From: Exiguobacterium qingdaonense
Lineage (GTDB): Bacteria > Bacillota > Bacilli > Exiguobacteriales > Exiguobacteriaceae
NCBI RefSeq assembly: GCF_018617855.1
Contig: NZ_JACSKY010000001.1
Coordinates: 613,543 to 677,542, forward strand
Direction of reading: 5' to 3'
Length of the DNA stretch: 64,000 nt
Positions 43,291-50,933 of the stretch are shown here, piece by piece; the stretch's first letter is position 1; every line of letters begins with the position of its first letter. Under the pieces are notes generated by a model. That model was given only the letters and a program-made list of their open reading frames with translations, searched no databases and had not been told where the DNA came from. The position numbers and the translations under genes were made by a program.

Positions 43291-43461
43291 ATGACTAGAT
43301 TCCGTTTCGTGTTGCGCGCGTTCGCTGTAGCTTTACTATTATATATGTTAATTGTCGGTGGCCAAAGCGTCCTCGATGACCCGAACATCGACACGCTTTG
43401 GCTCAGTGTGATCGGTGCCGCGCTCTTGACGTTTATCGTGTATCAGGCAACAAAAAAGTGA
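43291..43461 (+). CDS. Small membrane protein, 56 residues
   Basis: Starts MTRFRFVLRAFAVALLLYML and has two hydrophobic helices separated by a short acidic loop (DDPNIDT). GGTGGAGG lies 8-10 bases before the ATG, and the ORF ends inside a hairpin that acts as the terminator of the gene on the other strand. Not recognised as a named family. Confidence 0.6.
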   Translation: MTRFRFVLRAFAVALLLYMLIVGGQSVLDDPNIDTLWLSVIGAALLTFIVYQATKK

Positions 43462-43481
43462 TCGACGCGTTCGTCGATCAC
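43450..43481 (-). terminator. Terminator of the M23 peptidase gene
   Basis: Perfect 10-bp stem GTGATCGACG/CGTCGATCAC with a four-base loop; on the minus strand it is followed by TTTTTTG. It also covers the stop of the small plus-strand ORF. Confidence 0.9.
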
Positions 43482-43492
43482 TCTATTTGTGT

Positions 43493-44794
43493 TTAGAAGA
43501 ATGATGCTGGGTTGACTGTGTTGCCTGCACTTGATGAAGACCATGAGTATCCACCGCGGTGAATCTCGAAGTGAAGGTGTGAACCAGTCGAGTTCCCTGT
43601 GCTACCCATGCCGCCAAGGTGTTGACCTTGTGATACACGTTGACCCGCCTTGACTGACACTGAGCTCAAGTGTGCGTACACTGTTGTCCACACTTGTCCG
43701 TTGATAACGTGTGTGACCATGACGTGGTTACCGTATGCGCCACCCCATCCAGCACGGATGACCGTACCTGTCGCTGATGCATAAATCGGTGTTCCGACTG
43801 GTGCAGCGATGTCAAGGCCGTTGTGGAACGTGTAGCCATGGATCCCACTTGCCGGACCCCAACCTTGCGTGAGTCGTCCGCTTGCCGGGCGTTGGAACAT
43901 GCCGCCTGTCGCCGGTGCAGATGTAACTGGAGTTGACGTCGAAGCGCTAGATCCGCTACTGTTCGAGCTTGAGTTTTGTTGTTTCTTCGCAGCCGCAGCT
44001 TCTGCCGCTGCGCGACGTGCCGCTTCTTCAGCACGACGTTGTGCTTCGATTTCTGATTGAATCGCCTTCTCTTGCGCTTTGAGTGTATCTTCCATCTCTT
44101 TTAAGCTCATAAGTTTCGATTCGAACTTCACTTTTTCAGCTTCAAGCTTCTTGATTTTCGCTGCACGCTCTTTCATTTTTTGGTCGAGCTCTTTTTGGCG
44201 TTTTTCAAGCGCTTCTTTTTGCTTCACGAGTGAATCGCGTTCTGCTTTCAGTTCGGCTTGTGCTTTTGCAAGTTTTTCTTTTGTCGCTTCATATTCTTCG
44301 AAGATTTGTTGGTCGTTCTCTTGAATCGTACCTGCCGTGATCATACGAGTAATCAAATCACTGAAGTTTTTTGAACCGAAGATGAATTCCGCCCAGTTGA
44401 CTGATGAGCCACCGTTCTTTTGCATTGTCGCCATACGGTCTTTCATAAGCTTTTCTTGCGCTTTCATTTTCGCTTCGTATTTTTTAATTTGTTCTTCAAG
44501 CTTTTTGATTTTTTCTTCGGTTGCACGGATCTCAGCTTTTTTCTGAGCGACATCGTTGATGACGTCTTGGAGTTCAGCATCTAACTTATTGATTTCTTGT
44601 TGCTCTTTGCTGATCGCTTGCTCACGTGTTTGAATCGAAGAGTTTGCTTTCGACTGTTCACTGCTATTCTTTTGTCGTTGTTCTTGTACTTTCTTCTGCT
44701 TCTCTGTAAGTGAGGCTGCATAAGTCGGTGACGTTCCGCCGATCAAGAGTGCGCCTAGAGTGACGGTTGCTGCAAATTTCTTCAAGTTACCCAA
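43493..44794 (-). CDS. Secreted coiled-coil M23 peptidase (peptidoglycan hydrolase)
   Basis: A 433-residue exported protein: signal peptide (1-27, cleavage after TYAA), long coiled coil (about 30-265, containing the PcsB/CwlO-like NGGSSVNWAEFIFGSKNFSDLI segment), a serine-rich linker (280-300) and a C-terminal LytM domain with HNGLDIAAPVGTPIYA (first zinc His) and GSHLHFEIHRGG (HxH). The architecture is that of CwlO/PcsB-type elongation or division hydrolases controlled by FtsEX and WalRK. A WalR-like box lies in its promoter. Confidence 0.92.
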   Translation of the reverse strand: MGNLKKFAATVTLGALLIGGTSPTYAASLTEKQKKVQEQRQKNSSEQSKANSSIQTREQAISKEQQEINKLDAELQDVINDVAQKKAEIRATEEKIKKLEEQIKKYEAKMKAQEKLMKDRMATMQKNGGSSVNWAEFIFGSKNFSDLITRMITAGTIQENDQQIFEEYEATKEKLAKAQAELKAERDSLVKQKEALEKRQKELDQKMKERAAKIKKLEAEKVKFESKLMSLKEMEDTLKAQEKAIQSEIEAQRRAEEAARRAAAEAAAAKKQQNSSSNSSGSSASTSTPVTSAPATGGMFQRPASGRLTQGWGPASGIHGYTFHNGLDIAAPVGTPIYASATGTVIRAGWGGAYGNHVMVTHVINGQVWTTVYAHLSSVSVKAGQRVSQGQHLGGMGSTGNSTGSHLHFEIHRGGYSWSSSSAGNTVNPASFF

Positions 44795-44890
44795 TGTGCT
44801 TCCCTCCGCTGATTTCCGTGTATTTTATCTATAATCGTTCAAGTATTATTTATTAAATGATATCGCGACGTTTCAATCGCTCTGTGATTC

Positions 44891-44934
44891 ATTATAGCAA
44901 TCTAAACCAAAAGTTATTTTACACTTATATTTCA
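44891..44934 (-). promoter_or_regulatory. Promoter with WalR-like box for the M23 peptidase
   Basis: Minus strand: TGCTATAAT extended -10 (TATAAT at 44891-44896). Upstream at 44918-44934 is TGAAAT-5 bases-TGTAAA, one mismatch from the WalR consensus TGTWAH-N5-TGTWAH, positioned over the -35 region as expected for an activator. Predicted 5' leader about 90 bases. Confidence 0.6.
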
Positions 44935-45033
44935 TTCATATGACATTGACCTATTTTAGGTTTTATTGTTTTAAAAACGTGGGTATAGACAATATTTTGT
45001 TTGGTATATTGTCACATAATCGTTTTTATCATC

Positions 45034-45060
45034 AAAAAAAGCACTTGTTGAAAGCGCTTT
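45034..45060 (-). terminator. Terminator of the VanZ-family gene
   Basis: Minus strand: AAGCGCTTTCAACAAGTGCTT hairpin followed by TTTTT, just downstream of the stop at 45089. Confidence 0.8.
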
Positions 45061-45088
45061 TCACATAATAACCTATGCCATTTTTTTC

Positions 45089-45607
45089 TCACCTTAGTGC
45101 CACATAACCAGACTTTTTCGCATGTTTACGTCTCAAGCGCCATAAGATGAACCCACCAACCAAGACGACCCCTACGGCGGCACCAACGCTATCCAACAGG
45201 ACATCTTGGAGTAATGCGGTCCGCTCGGGAGTCACGCTCTGATGATATTCATCGAAGATGGCCACTGTGTTTGCGAGTGACCAGGCGAACAATAAGTTCA
45301 ATCCGGCATGAATGTTCGTTCTCGAGATCGCCTTCACGAATAATGCTCCGAGCACGAGGAATGTGACGACATGTGCCGCCTTTCGCATGAAGAACTCAAT
45401 TAATCCTGCCGTCCCTAACGCGTCAAGCGAGATTTCCTTCCCTGCGTAGTCGAACTGGACGTTTGCGAGCGTCGGTTCGGCCCAGCTCCAGTTGAATCGC
45501 TCGAGTGGCGAAACGATGGATTGATCTGAGTAGGGCGTCGCACTCGAGAAGAATAATCCGATCAAGATGAGTGCAATCCATATAAATTCATTTTTTAAAA
45601 GTCGCAT
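45089..45607 (-). CDS. VanZ-family membrane protein
   Basis: A 172-residue protein with four helices and the VanZ-like pattern (KAAHVVTFLVLGALF near 95 and DEYHQSVTPERTALLQDVLLDSVGAAVGVV near 130). The frame opens 68 codons earlier, overlapping the divergent promoter, but AAGGAAAGGTG precedes the ATG at 45607. VanZ relatives influence glycopeptide susceptibility in enterococci, but for stand-alone genes the role is unknown. Confidence 0.85.
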   Translation of the reverse strand: MRLLKNEFIWIALILIGLFFSSATPYSDQSIVSPLERFNWSWAEPTLANVQFDYAGKEISLDALGTAGLIEFFMRKAAHVVTFLVLGALFVKAISRTNIHAGLNLLFAWSLANTVAIFDEYHQSVTPERTALLQDVLLDSVGAAVGVVLVGGFILWRLRRKHAKKSGYVALR

Positions 45608-45766
45608 AACACCTTTCCTTTCTACAACGGTTTTCATTATACGGATTCTTACAAGTGAAAGATGTAACAGCGACATCATGATTTCATAACAATTTGATTG
45701 CACGCAACACTCGAAGTCGAGACTTTCCCATTTCTCTTGGTATACTACAGAAAAGGGGGAAGCAAC

Positions 45767-46240
45767 ATGATTTATGATTTTGAAGCATTGGACATGAAAG
45801 GTCAGCTCCAACCATTGGCTACATATAAAGGTGACGTCTTACTCATCGTCAACACGGCGAGCAAGTGTGGGTTCACGCCGCAACTAGAAGGTCTCGAGTC
45901 ACTTTATAACACGTATAAAGGACAGGGCCTACATATTTTAGGATTCCCGTGCAACCAGTTCGGTCATCAGGACCCGGGCTCGAACGAAGAGATTCAAGAA
46001 TTTTGCCAACTCAATTACGGGGTATCGTTCCCGATGTTCGCAAAAGTCGATGTGAATGGCCAGAATGCGCACCCACTCTTCACATACCTCTCAAAAGAGG
46101 CACCAGGACTCCTCGGGTCAAAGGCGATCAAATGGAACTTCACGAAGTTTTTAGTCGACCGTGACGGAAACGTCATCGAACGCTTCTCTCCACAGACGAC
46201 ACCGGCTGAGATTGAGGATGCGGTGAAGAAACTGATCTAA
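45767..46240 (+). CDS. Glutathione peroxidase family thiol peroxidase
   Basis: A 157-residue thioredoxin-fold peroxidase with the peroxidatic cysteine in [11 protein letters not shown] (Cys, not selenocysteine, around residue 35), then GFPCNQFG with a second cysteine and the [12 protein letters not shown] motif. It reduces hydroperoxides, in bacteria usually with thioredoxin. AAGGGGGAAG precedes the ATG at 45767. Divergent from the VanZ gene. Confidence 0.93.
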   Translation: MIYDFEALDMKGQLQPLATYKGDVLLIVNTASKCGFTPQLEGLESLYNTYKGQGLHILGFPCNQFGHQDPGSNEEIQEFCQLNYGVSFPMFAKVDVNGQNAHPLFTYLSKEAPGLLGSKAIKWNFTKFLVDRDGNVIERFSPQTTPAEIEDAVKKLI

Positions 46241-46278
46241 CACTAAAAGGATGGCTCCGCGGAGTCATCCTTTTAGTG
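46241..46278. terminator. Bidirectional terminator
   Basis: CACTAAAAGGATGGCTCC pairs with GGAGTCATCCTTTTAGTG over an 18-bp stem with one mismatch and a two-base loop. It serves the glutathione peroxidase gene and, reading the other way, the CAP-domain gene whose last codons it overlaps. Confidence 0.85.
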
Positions 46279-47187
46279 TGGTGTGATGAAGTTGATCGTG
46301 TAGAACGGACTGTCCTCTTCATTGTGAGCGAGTCCGACGGCAGCATGCGTGAATCGCGGCTGCATGATGTTCTCTCGATGCCCTTTCGAGTTCATGAGCC
46401 CCCAGTGCGCATGAAACACGCTCATCTGACCCATCGCCAAGTTTTCTCCTGCCAATGAATATGAGAGCCCCGCCTCATCCATCCGATCGAACGGGTCACG
46501 ACCTTCCGGGTCTGTATGACTAAAGAAGTCGTTTTCCGCCATGTTTTGACTGTGGGCCCGGACGACCGGATAGAGCGGTTCGTAGTCGGCCAGCGCGTTC
46601 AAATCAAACTTCTCGCGGTCCCAGTTCATGAGGATACGCATCAACTGCTCATTGGCGACGGTTGCCGCTTCCGACAGGTCACCGTAATATCCTTCACTCG
46701 CCTCCTCCACACGACGGTCGATCGATAAAATACCTTTCAGGCGATCCTCGTCATGCTGATCGAAAAAGAAAGTGACGTACTGCCCATCGATTGCAAACAC
46801 CGAAAACGATGGGTCGTCGGGAATGAGATAGCGATTCAATCCTTTGTTATAAGACGTAACGGCCTTAAACCCAATCTCATCGACTTGTTGACGCGTCGTT
46901 TCATTGAGGACGAGACTTCGATACGTACTTCCTGTCTCGAACTGATAAAACCCTTTTTTCGCACCGTCTTCGCTAATCAATTCGAGTCCACGCTCACCGC
47001 CACGCTCGACCAAATACCAGTCATGACCTGCATATTGACTCGCATAACGCGGTGCGTCCGTCTCCAGTTCGTTCGCCACTTCTGATTGAACTTGGATGCT
47101 CGTCGGGGCAGAGACGTTCGGCATCTCGTATTGCCATGCCATATACAGTCCGATCGCCATCAATAAGATGATCACTTTTCGAAACAT
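46273..47187 (-). CDS. Secreted CAP-domain (SCP/PR1) protein
   Basis: A 304-residue protein with an N-terminal signal anchor (MFRKVIILLMAIGLYMAW), a middle region like the CAP-associated domain of YlbC-type proteins, and a C-terminal CAP domain (AHSQNMAENDFFSHTDPEGRDPFDRMDEAG, then AGENLAMGQ, HRENIMQPRFTHAAVGLA). Start at 47187 after AAAGGAGGAG; it begins 13 bases behind ohrR, so they share a transcript. Extracellular role, ligand unknown. Confidence 0.87.
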   Translation of the reverse strand: MFRKVIILLMAIGLYMAWQYEMPNVSAPTSIQVQSEVANELETDAPRYASQYAGHDWYLVERGGERGLELISEDGAKKGFYQFETGSTYRSLVLNETTRQQVDEIGFKAVTSYNKGLNRYLIPDDPSFSVFAIDGQYVTFFFDQHDEDRLKGILSIDRRVEEASEGYYGDLSEAATVANEQLMRILMNWDREKFDLNALADYEPLYPVVRAHSQNMAENDFFSHTDPEGRDPFDRMDEAGLSYSLAGENLAMGQMSVFHAHWGLMNSKGHRENIMQPRFTHAAVGLAHNEEDSPFYTINFITPH

Positions 47188-47200
47188 GGCTCCTCCTTTC

Positions 47201-47653
47201 TTACTGCTCGCGCTGACGCTCCCCAAAATCATGTAATCTCGTCTTGATATCGGTGAGCATCTCCATATAGGCGACGTACGTCGCCTCATCTATATTTAGC
47301 ATACCACTTACTTGTAGGGGCACATCCGATGCCTGCTCACGAAGCGTGTTCCCTCGTTCGGTCAAATAGACGACGATTTTTCGTTCATCGTCGATCGCCC
47401 GACTTTTTTCTACATAACCGATTTGAATCAATCGTTTGATAAGTGGCGACAACGTCCCCGAGTCGAGCGTCAGCCGTGATCCGAGTCGACGCAAATCAAT
47501 CCCATCCTCTTCCCATAATACGAGCATGACGAGATATTGACTGTATGTGAGGTTTAGCGGAGCTAAAATTGGGCGATATAAACGGGTAAGCTCTTTTGAA
47601 GCGGTGTATAACTGAAAACAGATTTGATGCTCTAATCTTAATGAACGTTCCAT
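47201..47653 (-). CDS. ohrR: OhrR, organic peroxide-sensing MarR-family repressor
   Basis: A 150-residue OhrR. The sensing cysteine is in LRLEHQICFQLYTASKELTRLYRPIL (Cys 12-15 region), and the winged helix reads LGSRLTLDSGTLSPLIKRLIQIGYVEKSR. Only this one cysteine is visible, so it is the one-Cys type, using a thiol cofactor. GGAGGG precedes the ATG at 47653. Divergent from ohr with a palindromic operator between. Confidence 0.93.
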   Translation of the reverse strand: MERSLRLEHQICFQLYTASKELTRLYRPILAPLNLTYSQYLVMLVLWEEDGIDLRRLGSRLTLDSGTLSPLIKRLIQIGYVEKSRAIDDERKIVVYLTERGNTLREQASDVPLQVSGMLNIDEATYVAYMEMLTDIKTRLHDFGERQREQ

Positions 47654-47714
47654 ACGTAACCCTCCGTACTCTTCTTTAGCCAAGCATATCATTTGCGAAA
47701 CTTTTTGACTGCTC

Positions 47715-47746
47715 TATAATTTAAATTGTGCACAACTTAATTGTTA
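47715..47746. promoter_or_regulatory. OhrR operator
   Basis: Extended palindrome centred between 47730 and 47731 (AAATTGTGCACAACTT core with A/T-rich matching arms), similar to the B. subtilis ohrA operator of alternating AATT and TTGT blocks. It lies between the divergent ohrR and ohr genes. Confidence 0.8.
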
Positions 47747-47770
47747 AAAACGAAATGGAGGAATTCAATC

Positions 47771-48184
47771 ATGAAATCACTATTCACAGCATCAGCAACA
47801 GCAATCGGTGGCCGCGAAGGTCATGTGAAATCAACTGACGGTGTCATCGACATGAACGTCTCGATGCCTGGCGCAAAACACGTCGACGGTGCGACAAACC
47901 CGGAACAACTTTTCGCAGCGGGATATGCGGCTTGCTTCGGTAGTGCCCTCAACTTGATCATCGGAAAAGAAAGTGTGAAGACAGACGGCTCAAGTGTCAC
48001 AGGTCACGTCACATTGAACCAAAACGATGAAGGGTTCTTCATTTCGGTCGAACTCGAAGTCGAAATCAAAGGAGTCGACCAAGCGACAGCGGAACGCCTC
48101 GTAGAAGAAGCGCATCAAGTATGCCCATATTCAAAAGCGACACGCGGCAACGTCGACGTCAAATTGACAGCAAAAGCAGCGTAA
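47771..48184 (+). CDS. ohr: Organic hydroperoxide resistance protein Ohr
   Basis: A 137-residue Ohr/OsmC peroxidase with both catalytic cysteines: AAGYAACFGSAL (about residue 55-60) and AHQVCPYSKATRGN (about 118). It reduces organic hydroperoxides using lipoylated protein thiols. AAATGGAGGAA precedes the ATG. Controlled by the adjacent OhrR. Confidence 0.96.
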   Translation: MKSLFTASATAIGGREGHVKSTDGVIDMNVSMPGAKHVDGATNPEQLFAAGYAACFGSALNLIIGKESVKTDGSSVTGHVTLNQNDEGFFISVELEVEIKGVDQATAERLVEEAHQVCPYSKATRGNVDVKLTAKAA

Positions 48185-48190
48185 TCTTTC

Positions 48191-48220
48191 ATCCCGCTCA
48201 TAAGGAGCGGGATTTTTTTT
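48191..48220 (+). terminator. Terminator of ohr
   Basis: ATCCCGCTC/GAGCGGGAT stem with five-base loop followed by eight T. Confidence 0.93.
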
Positions 48221-48279
48221 GCTTAACTCTGCCTATCGAAGTAAGATTAAAGACACGATTAGGAAAGGAGGGAGCACTG

Positions 48280-49122
48280 ATGAAGAAGCATAAATCGACT
48301 CTACTGTTTGTTGTACTTGGCATTTTGTTGTTCACGGCGACATACAACGGGTTGACCGTCCGGACGTATGACGTGACCTCAGAAAAATTGGCAACAAATG
48401 AATCGCTTCGCATCATACTCCTCTCCGACTTGCATAGCTCCACCTACGGCTATAAGCAATCGATTTTGATCGATCAAGTCCGTTCCCAAAAACCGGACCT
48501 CATCGCCTTATCTGGTGATTTGATCGACCGGTACCGCTCCCCCGAATCAGCCTTCGAACTAATCGAAGGACTCGAGGGCATCGCTCCCATGTATTTTGTG
48601 ACCGGTAACCATGAAATCGATGGATCGGATGACTATGTCCGTCACGATGTGAAGGAAGTTTTTCGTTCATATGGCGTCACCGTGCTAGAAGACGAATGGG
48701 AAACGGTCACCATCAACGGGATCGAACTCGTCATCGGCGGGCTAGAAGACCCGCTCCGAGGATTCAGAGAAAACATCTACACGGACTGGGACGCGGAGTC
48801 GACGGCTGCGATGCAGGACATTGTCCAGGACGATACATTTAAGATCCTGCTCTCTCATCGCGCCGAACAAGTCGATACGTATGCCAAGCTTCCATTTGAC
48901 CTCGTCTTGTCCGGTCATTCCCACGGCGGGCAAGTGAGAATCCCGTATGTGATGAACGGATTGTTCGCCCCTGACCAAGGGTTCTTCCCTGAATACGCAG
49001 GGGGACTCTATGAGCATGAGACGTTCACCCATGTGATCAGCCGAGGATTCAATTACAGTTTCAACCTCCCACGCATCTATAATCCACCAGAGATCGTCGT
49101 GATTGATGTGGACGGAAAATAA
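48280..49122 (+). CDS. Membrane-anchored metallophosphoesterase (YkuE-like)
   Basis: A 280-residue protein with an N-terminal membrane segment (LLFVVLGILLFTATYNGL) and a calcineurin-type phosphoesterase core: LLSDLHSSTYG (D-x-H), LSGDLIDRYR (GD), VTGNHEID (GNHE) and LSGHSHGGQVRIP (GHxH). The upstream open frame is ignored because AAAGGAGGGAG precedes the ATG at 48280. Relatives act on lipid or cell-envelope phosphoesters. Confidence 0.9.
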   Translation: MKKHKSTLLFVVLGILLFTATYNGLTVRTYDVTSEKLATNESLRIILLSDLHSSTYGYKQSILIDQVRSQKPDLIALSGDLIDRYRSPESAFELIEGLEGIAPMYFVTGNHEIDGSDDYVRHDVKEVFRSYGVTVLEDEWETVTINGIELVIGGLEDPLRGFRENIYTDWDAESTAAMQDIVQDDTFKILLSHRAEQVDTYAKLPFDLVLSGHSHGGQVRIPYVMNGLFAPDQGFFPEYAGGLYEHETFTHVISRGFNYSFNLPRIYNPPEIVVIDVDGK

Positions 49123-49150
49123 CGGACACTCGAGATGAGTGTCCGTTTTC
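49122..49150. terminator. Terminator between the phosphoesterase and the CDF gene
   Basis: ACGGACACTC/GAGTGTCCGT stem with a five-base loop and TTTTCC on the plus-strand side. Confidence 0.85.
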
Positions 49151-49151
49151 C

Positions 49152-50054
49152 TTACCAGATGATTCGCTCTTCACAACATTGCCGTTCCCGTTCGACCTGT
49201 ACCGTCGAACGTTCGAACGTCCCGTATTTCCGAATCCGCTCCGTCACAATCCGCAACACGTTCTGATCATCCGCCTCTTCCCCGATCAATACGTGACATG
49301 TCGCCGCGTGCTCACTCGATGAGATGGACCAGACATGCAGGTCGTGCACTTCTTTCACCCCATCGATCCGAGCAATCTCTTCTTGCATCGCCCGAACGTC
49401 AATCTGTTCCGGCGACCCTTCCATCAAGATATGAATCGCGTCACGCGTCACTCGGTAACCGCTGATTAAAATCAAAATCGCAACAAGAGCACTTGCGACC
49501 GGGTCCGCCCACGTCCAACCGAACGACATGATCAGGATTGCTGCCGTGATGGCCCCAACCGATCCGAGCAAGTCTCCGAACACGTGAAGCAACGCACTTT
49601 TTACGTTCAGGTTGTCCCTTTCTCCGCGCATTAATATCCAGGCAGCAAGGATGTTGACGAGTAGACCGATGATGGCGACACCGAGCATCCCTCCACTTAA
49701 AATTTCCGGGGGTGCGCTGATTCGCTGATACGCCTCTACGAGAATATAGACCGAGATGACGAGTAGCGTCAGCCCGTTAATGAATGCCGCTAAAATCTCA
49801 AAACGTCGATACCCGAACGTCCGTCTCGGTGTCGCCGCCTTCGCTCCGAATCGGATGGCTAGGAAGCTGAGCCCTAAGGCCGCCGCGTCTCCGAGCATAT
49901 GACCCGCATCCGACAACAACGCCAAACTGTTCGTCCATAGTCCCCCAATGACTTCGACGACCATGAACGTCGCAATCAATAGAAAAGCGAGGAACAGCGC
50001 ACGCTGATTCGTAGAATGATGATGTTGGTGACCATGTTCATGATGATGTCCCAT
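49152..50054 (-). CDS. Cation diffusion facilitator, CzcD-like
   Basis: A 300-residue CDF transporter with six helices, a very His-rich N-terminus (MGHHHEHGHQHHHS) and the metal-site motifs LLSDAGHMLGDAAALG (helix II, H-x-x-x-D) and ALLHVFGDLLGSVGAI (helix V), followed by a cytoplasmic ferredoxin-like domain. It exports Zn2+, Co2+ or related metals in exchange for protons. A palindrome of the ArsR/SmtB type lies in its promoter region, but no regulator gene is adjacent. Confidence 0.93.
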   Translation of the reverse strand: MGHHHEHGHQHHHSTNQRALFLAFLLIATFMVVEVIGGLWTNSLALLSDAGHMLGDAAALGLSFLAIRFGAKAATPRRTFGYRRFEILAAFINGLTLLVISVYILVEAYQRISAPPEILSGGMLGVAIIGLLVNILAAWILMRGERDNLNVKSALLHVFGDLLGSVGAITAAILIMSFGWTWADPVASALVAILILISGYRVTRDAIHILMEGSPEQIDVRAMQEEIARIDGVKEVHDLHVWSISSSEHAATCHVLIGEEADDQNVLRIVTERIRKYGTFERSTVQVERERQCCEERIIW

Positions 50055-50100
50055 AACGGATCCCTCCTTCTGTCTCTTATATTATTCCATTCCACGAAAA

Positions 50101-50122
50101 CATTCAAACGTTTGTTTGAATG
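50101..50122. promoter_or_regulatory. ArsR/SmtB-type operator before the CDF gene
   Basis: Perfect 9-bp inverted repeat CATTCAAAC/GTTTGAATG with a four-base centre, about 46 bases upstream of the CDF start. The TTCAAA half-sites resemble CzrA/CadC operators. The cognate regulator would have to act in trans. Confidence 0.65.
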
Positions 50123-50163
50123 AAATAGATAAAAAAACGGGAGAGCACATCTCCCGTCTCGAA

Positions 50164-50922
50164 TCACTTTTGCTCTAGCCGTACACGCATCACGCCACTG
50201 TAGGGGAACAGTTTTAACTGAACCGTTTCTCCCTCGAACCAGACGCCAGCGGTTTGTTCGCTCGTCGGTTGAACGTCTGGTGTCGCGATCGCTTGTTTGT
50301 CCCAATCGACGGCACGTACTTTTTGGTCTCGTACCATCAAGAAGAAACCATCGTAGAAATGGTACTCATTCACTTGGTCACGCTGTATGACAGTAGGACT
50401 ACCAAGTTCCGCACGGACAGTCTCGATGTCTTTCCCGATCCAATCGAGGACGGTCTCCGAGGCGTTCGGCACGACTTGTTGCCAGGCGGCGATCACCTCG
50501 TCATCTGACAATGTCGTCGCGTCCGGTGTCACGCTCTCTTCCGTGACCCAACCTGTCATTCGCTCGTTCAACTGAACTTTCACGAACCCACTGACCGTTT
50601 CCAATCGTTCAAAGCGGTCGCCTAGGTCGGCTTCATAGACGACCGCGACTCGATCGTCTGCATATACTTTCGTATATGGCCGTGCGATGTAAATCGTATC
50701 CGCCGATTCAGTTTCGGTGTCAGCCGATTGGTCCGTTTCGGAGTCAACCATTTCCGTGGCAATCTCGTCAGTCTCCGGTAAAGCTGAGTCCTGCTTCTTG
50801 TCAATCAATGCCGCGAACGCGATGATTCCGACCAAGGCGAACAGTAATGCCAATGCCGTCGTCATTCGGAATACCCGCTTACGTCTACGCGTCGTCGCGC
50901 GCGACAATCTTCCTCCATTCAT
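50164..50922 (-). CDS. Membrane-anchored SH3-domain protein
   Basis: A 252-residue protein: basic cytoplasmic N-terminus, one membrane helix (about 19-40, MTTALALLFALVGIIAFAALI), an acidic Thr/Ser/Glu-rich linker, a bacterial SH3 domain (YTKVYADDRVAVVYEADLGDRFERLETVSGFVKVQL...GWV) and a C-terminal domain. Start at 50922; its AGGAG overlaps the TAG stop of the ABC-F gene 11 bases away, so the two are probably cotranscribed. Likely cell-wall binding. Confidence 0.78.
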   Translation of the reverse strand: MNGGRLSRATTRRRKRVFRMTTALALLFALVGIIAFAALIDKKQDSALPETDEIATEMVDSETDQSADTETESADTIYIARPYTKVYADDRVAVVYEADLGDRFERLETVSGFVKVQLNERMTGWVTEESVTPDATTLSDDEVIAAWQQVVPNASETVLDWIGKDIETVRAELGSPTVIQRDQVNEYHFYDGFFLMVRDQKVRAVDWDKQAIATPDVQPTSEQTAGVWFEGETVQLKLFPYSGVMRVRLEQK

Positions 50923-50933
50923 GTCCTTCACTC

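Noticed and set aside
45047..45063. Possible CcpA cre site (TGAAAGCGCTTTTCA)
   Set aside because: It is the stem of the VanZ-gene terminator and has one base too many for the cre consensus.
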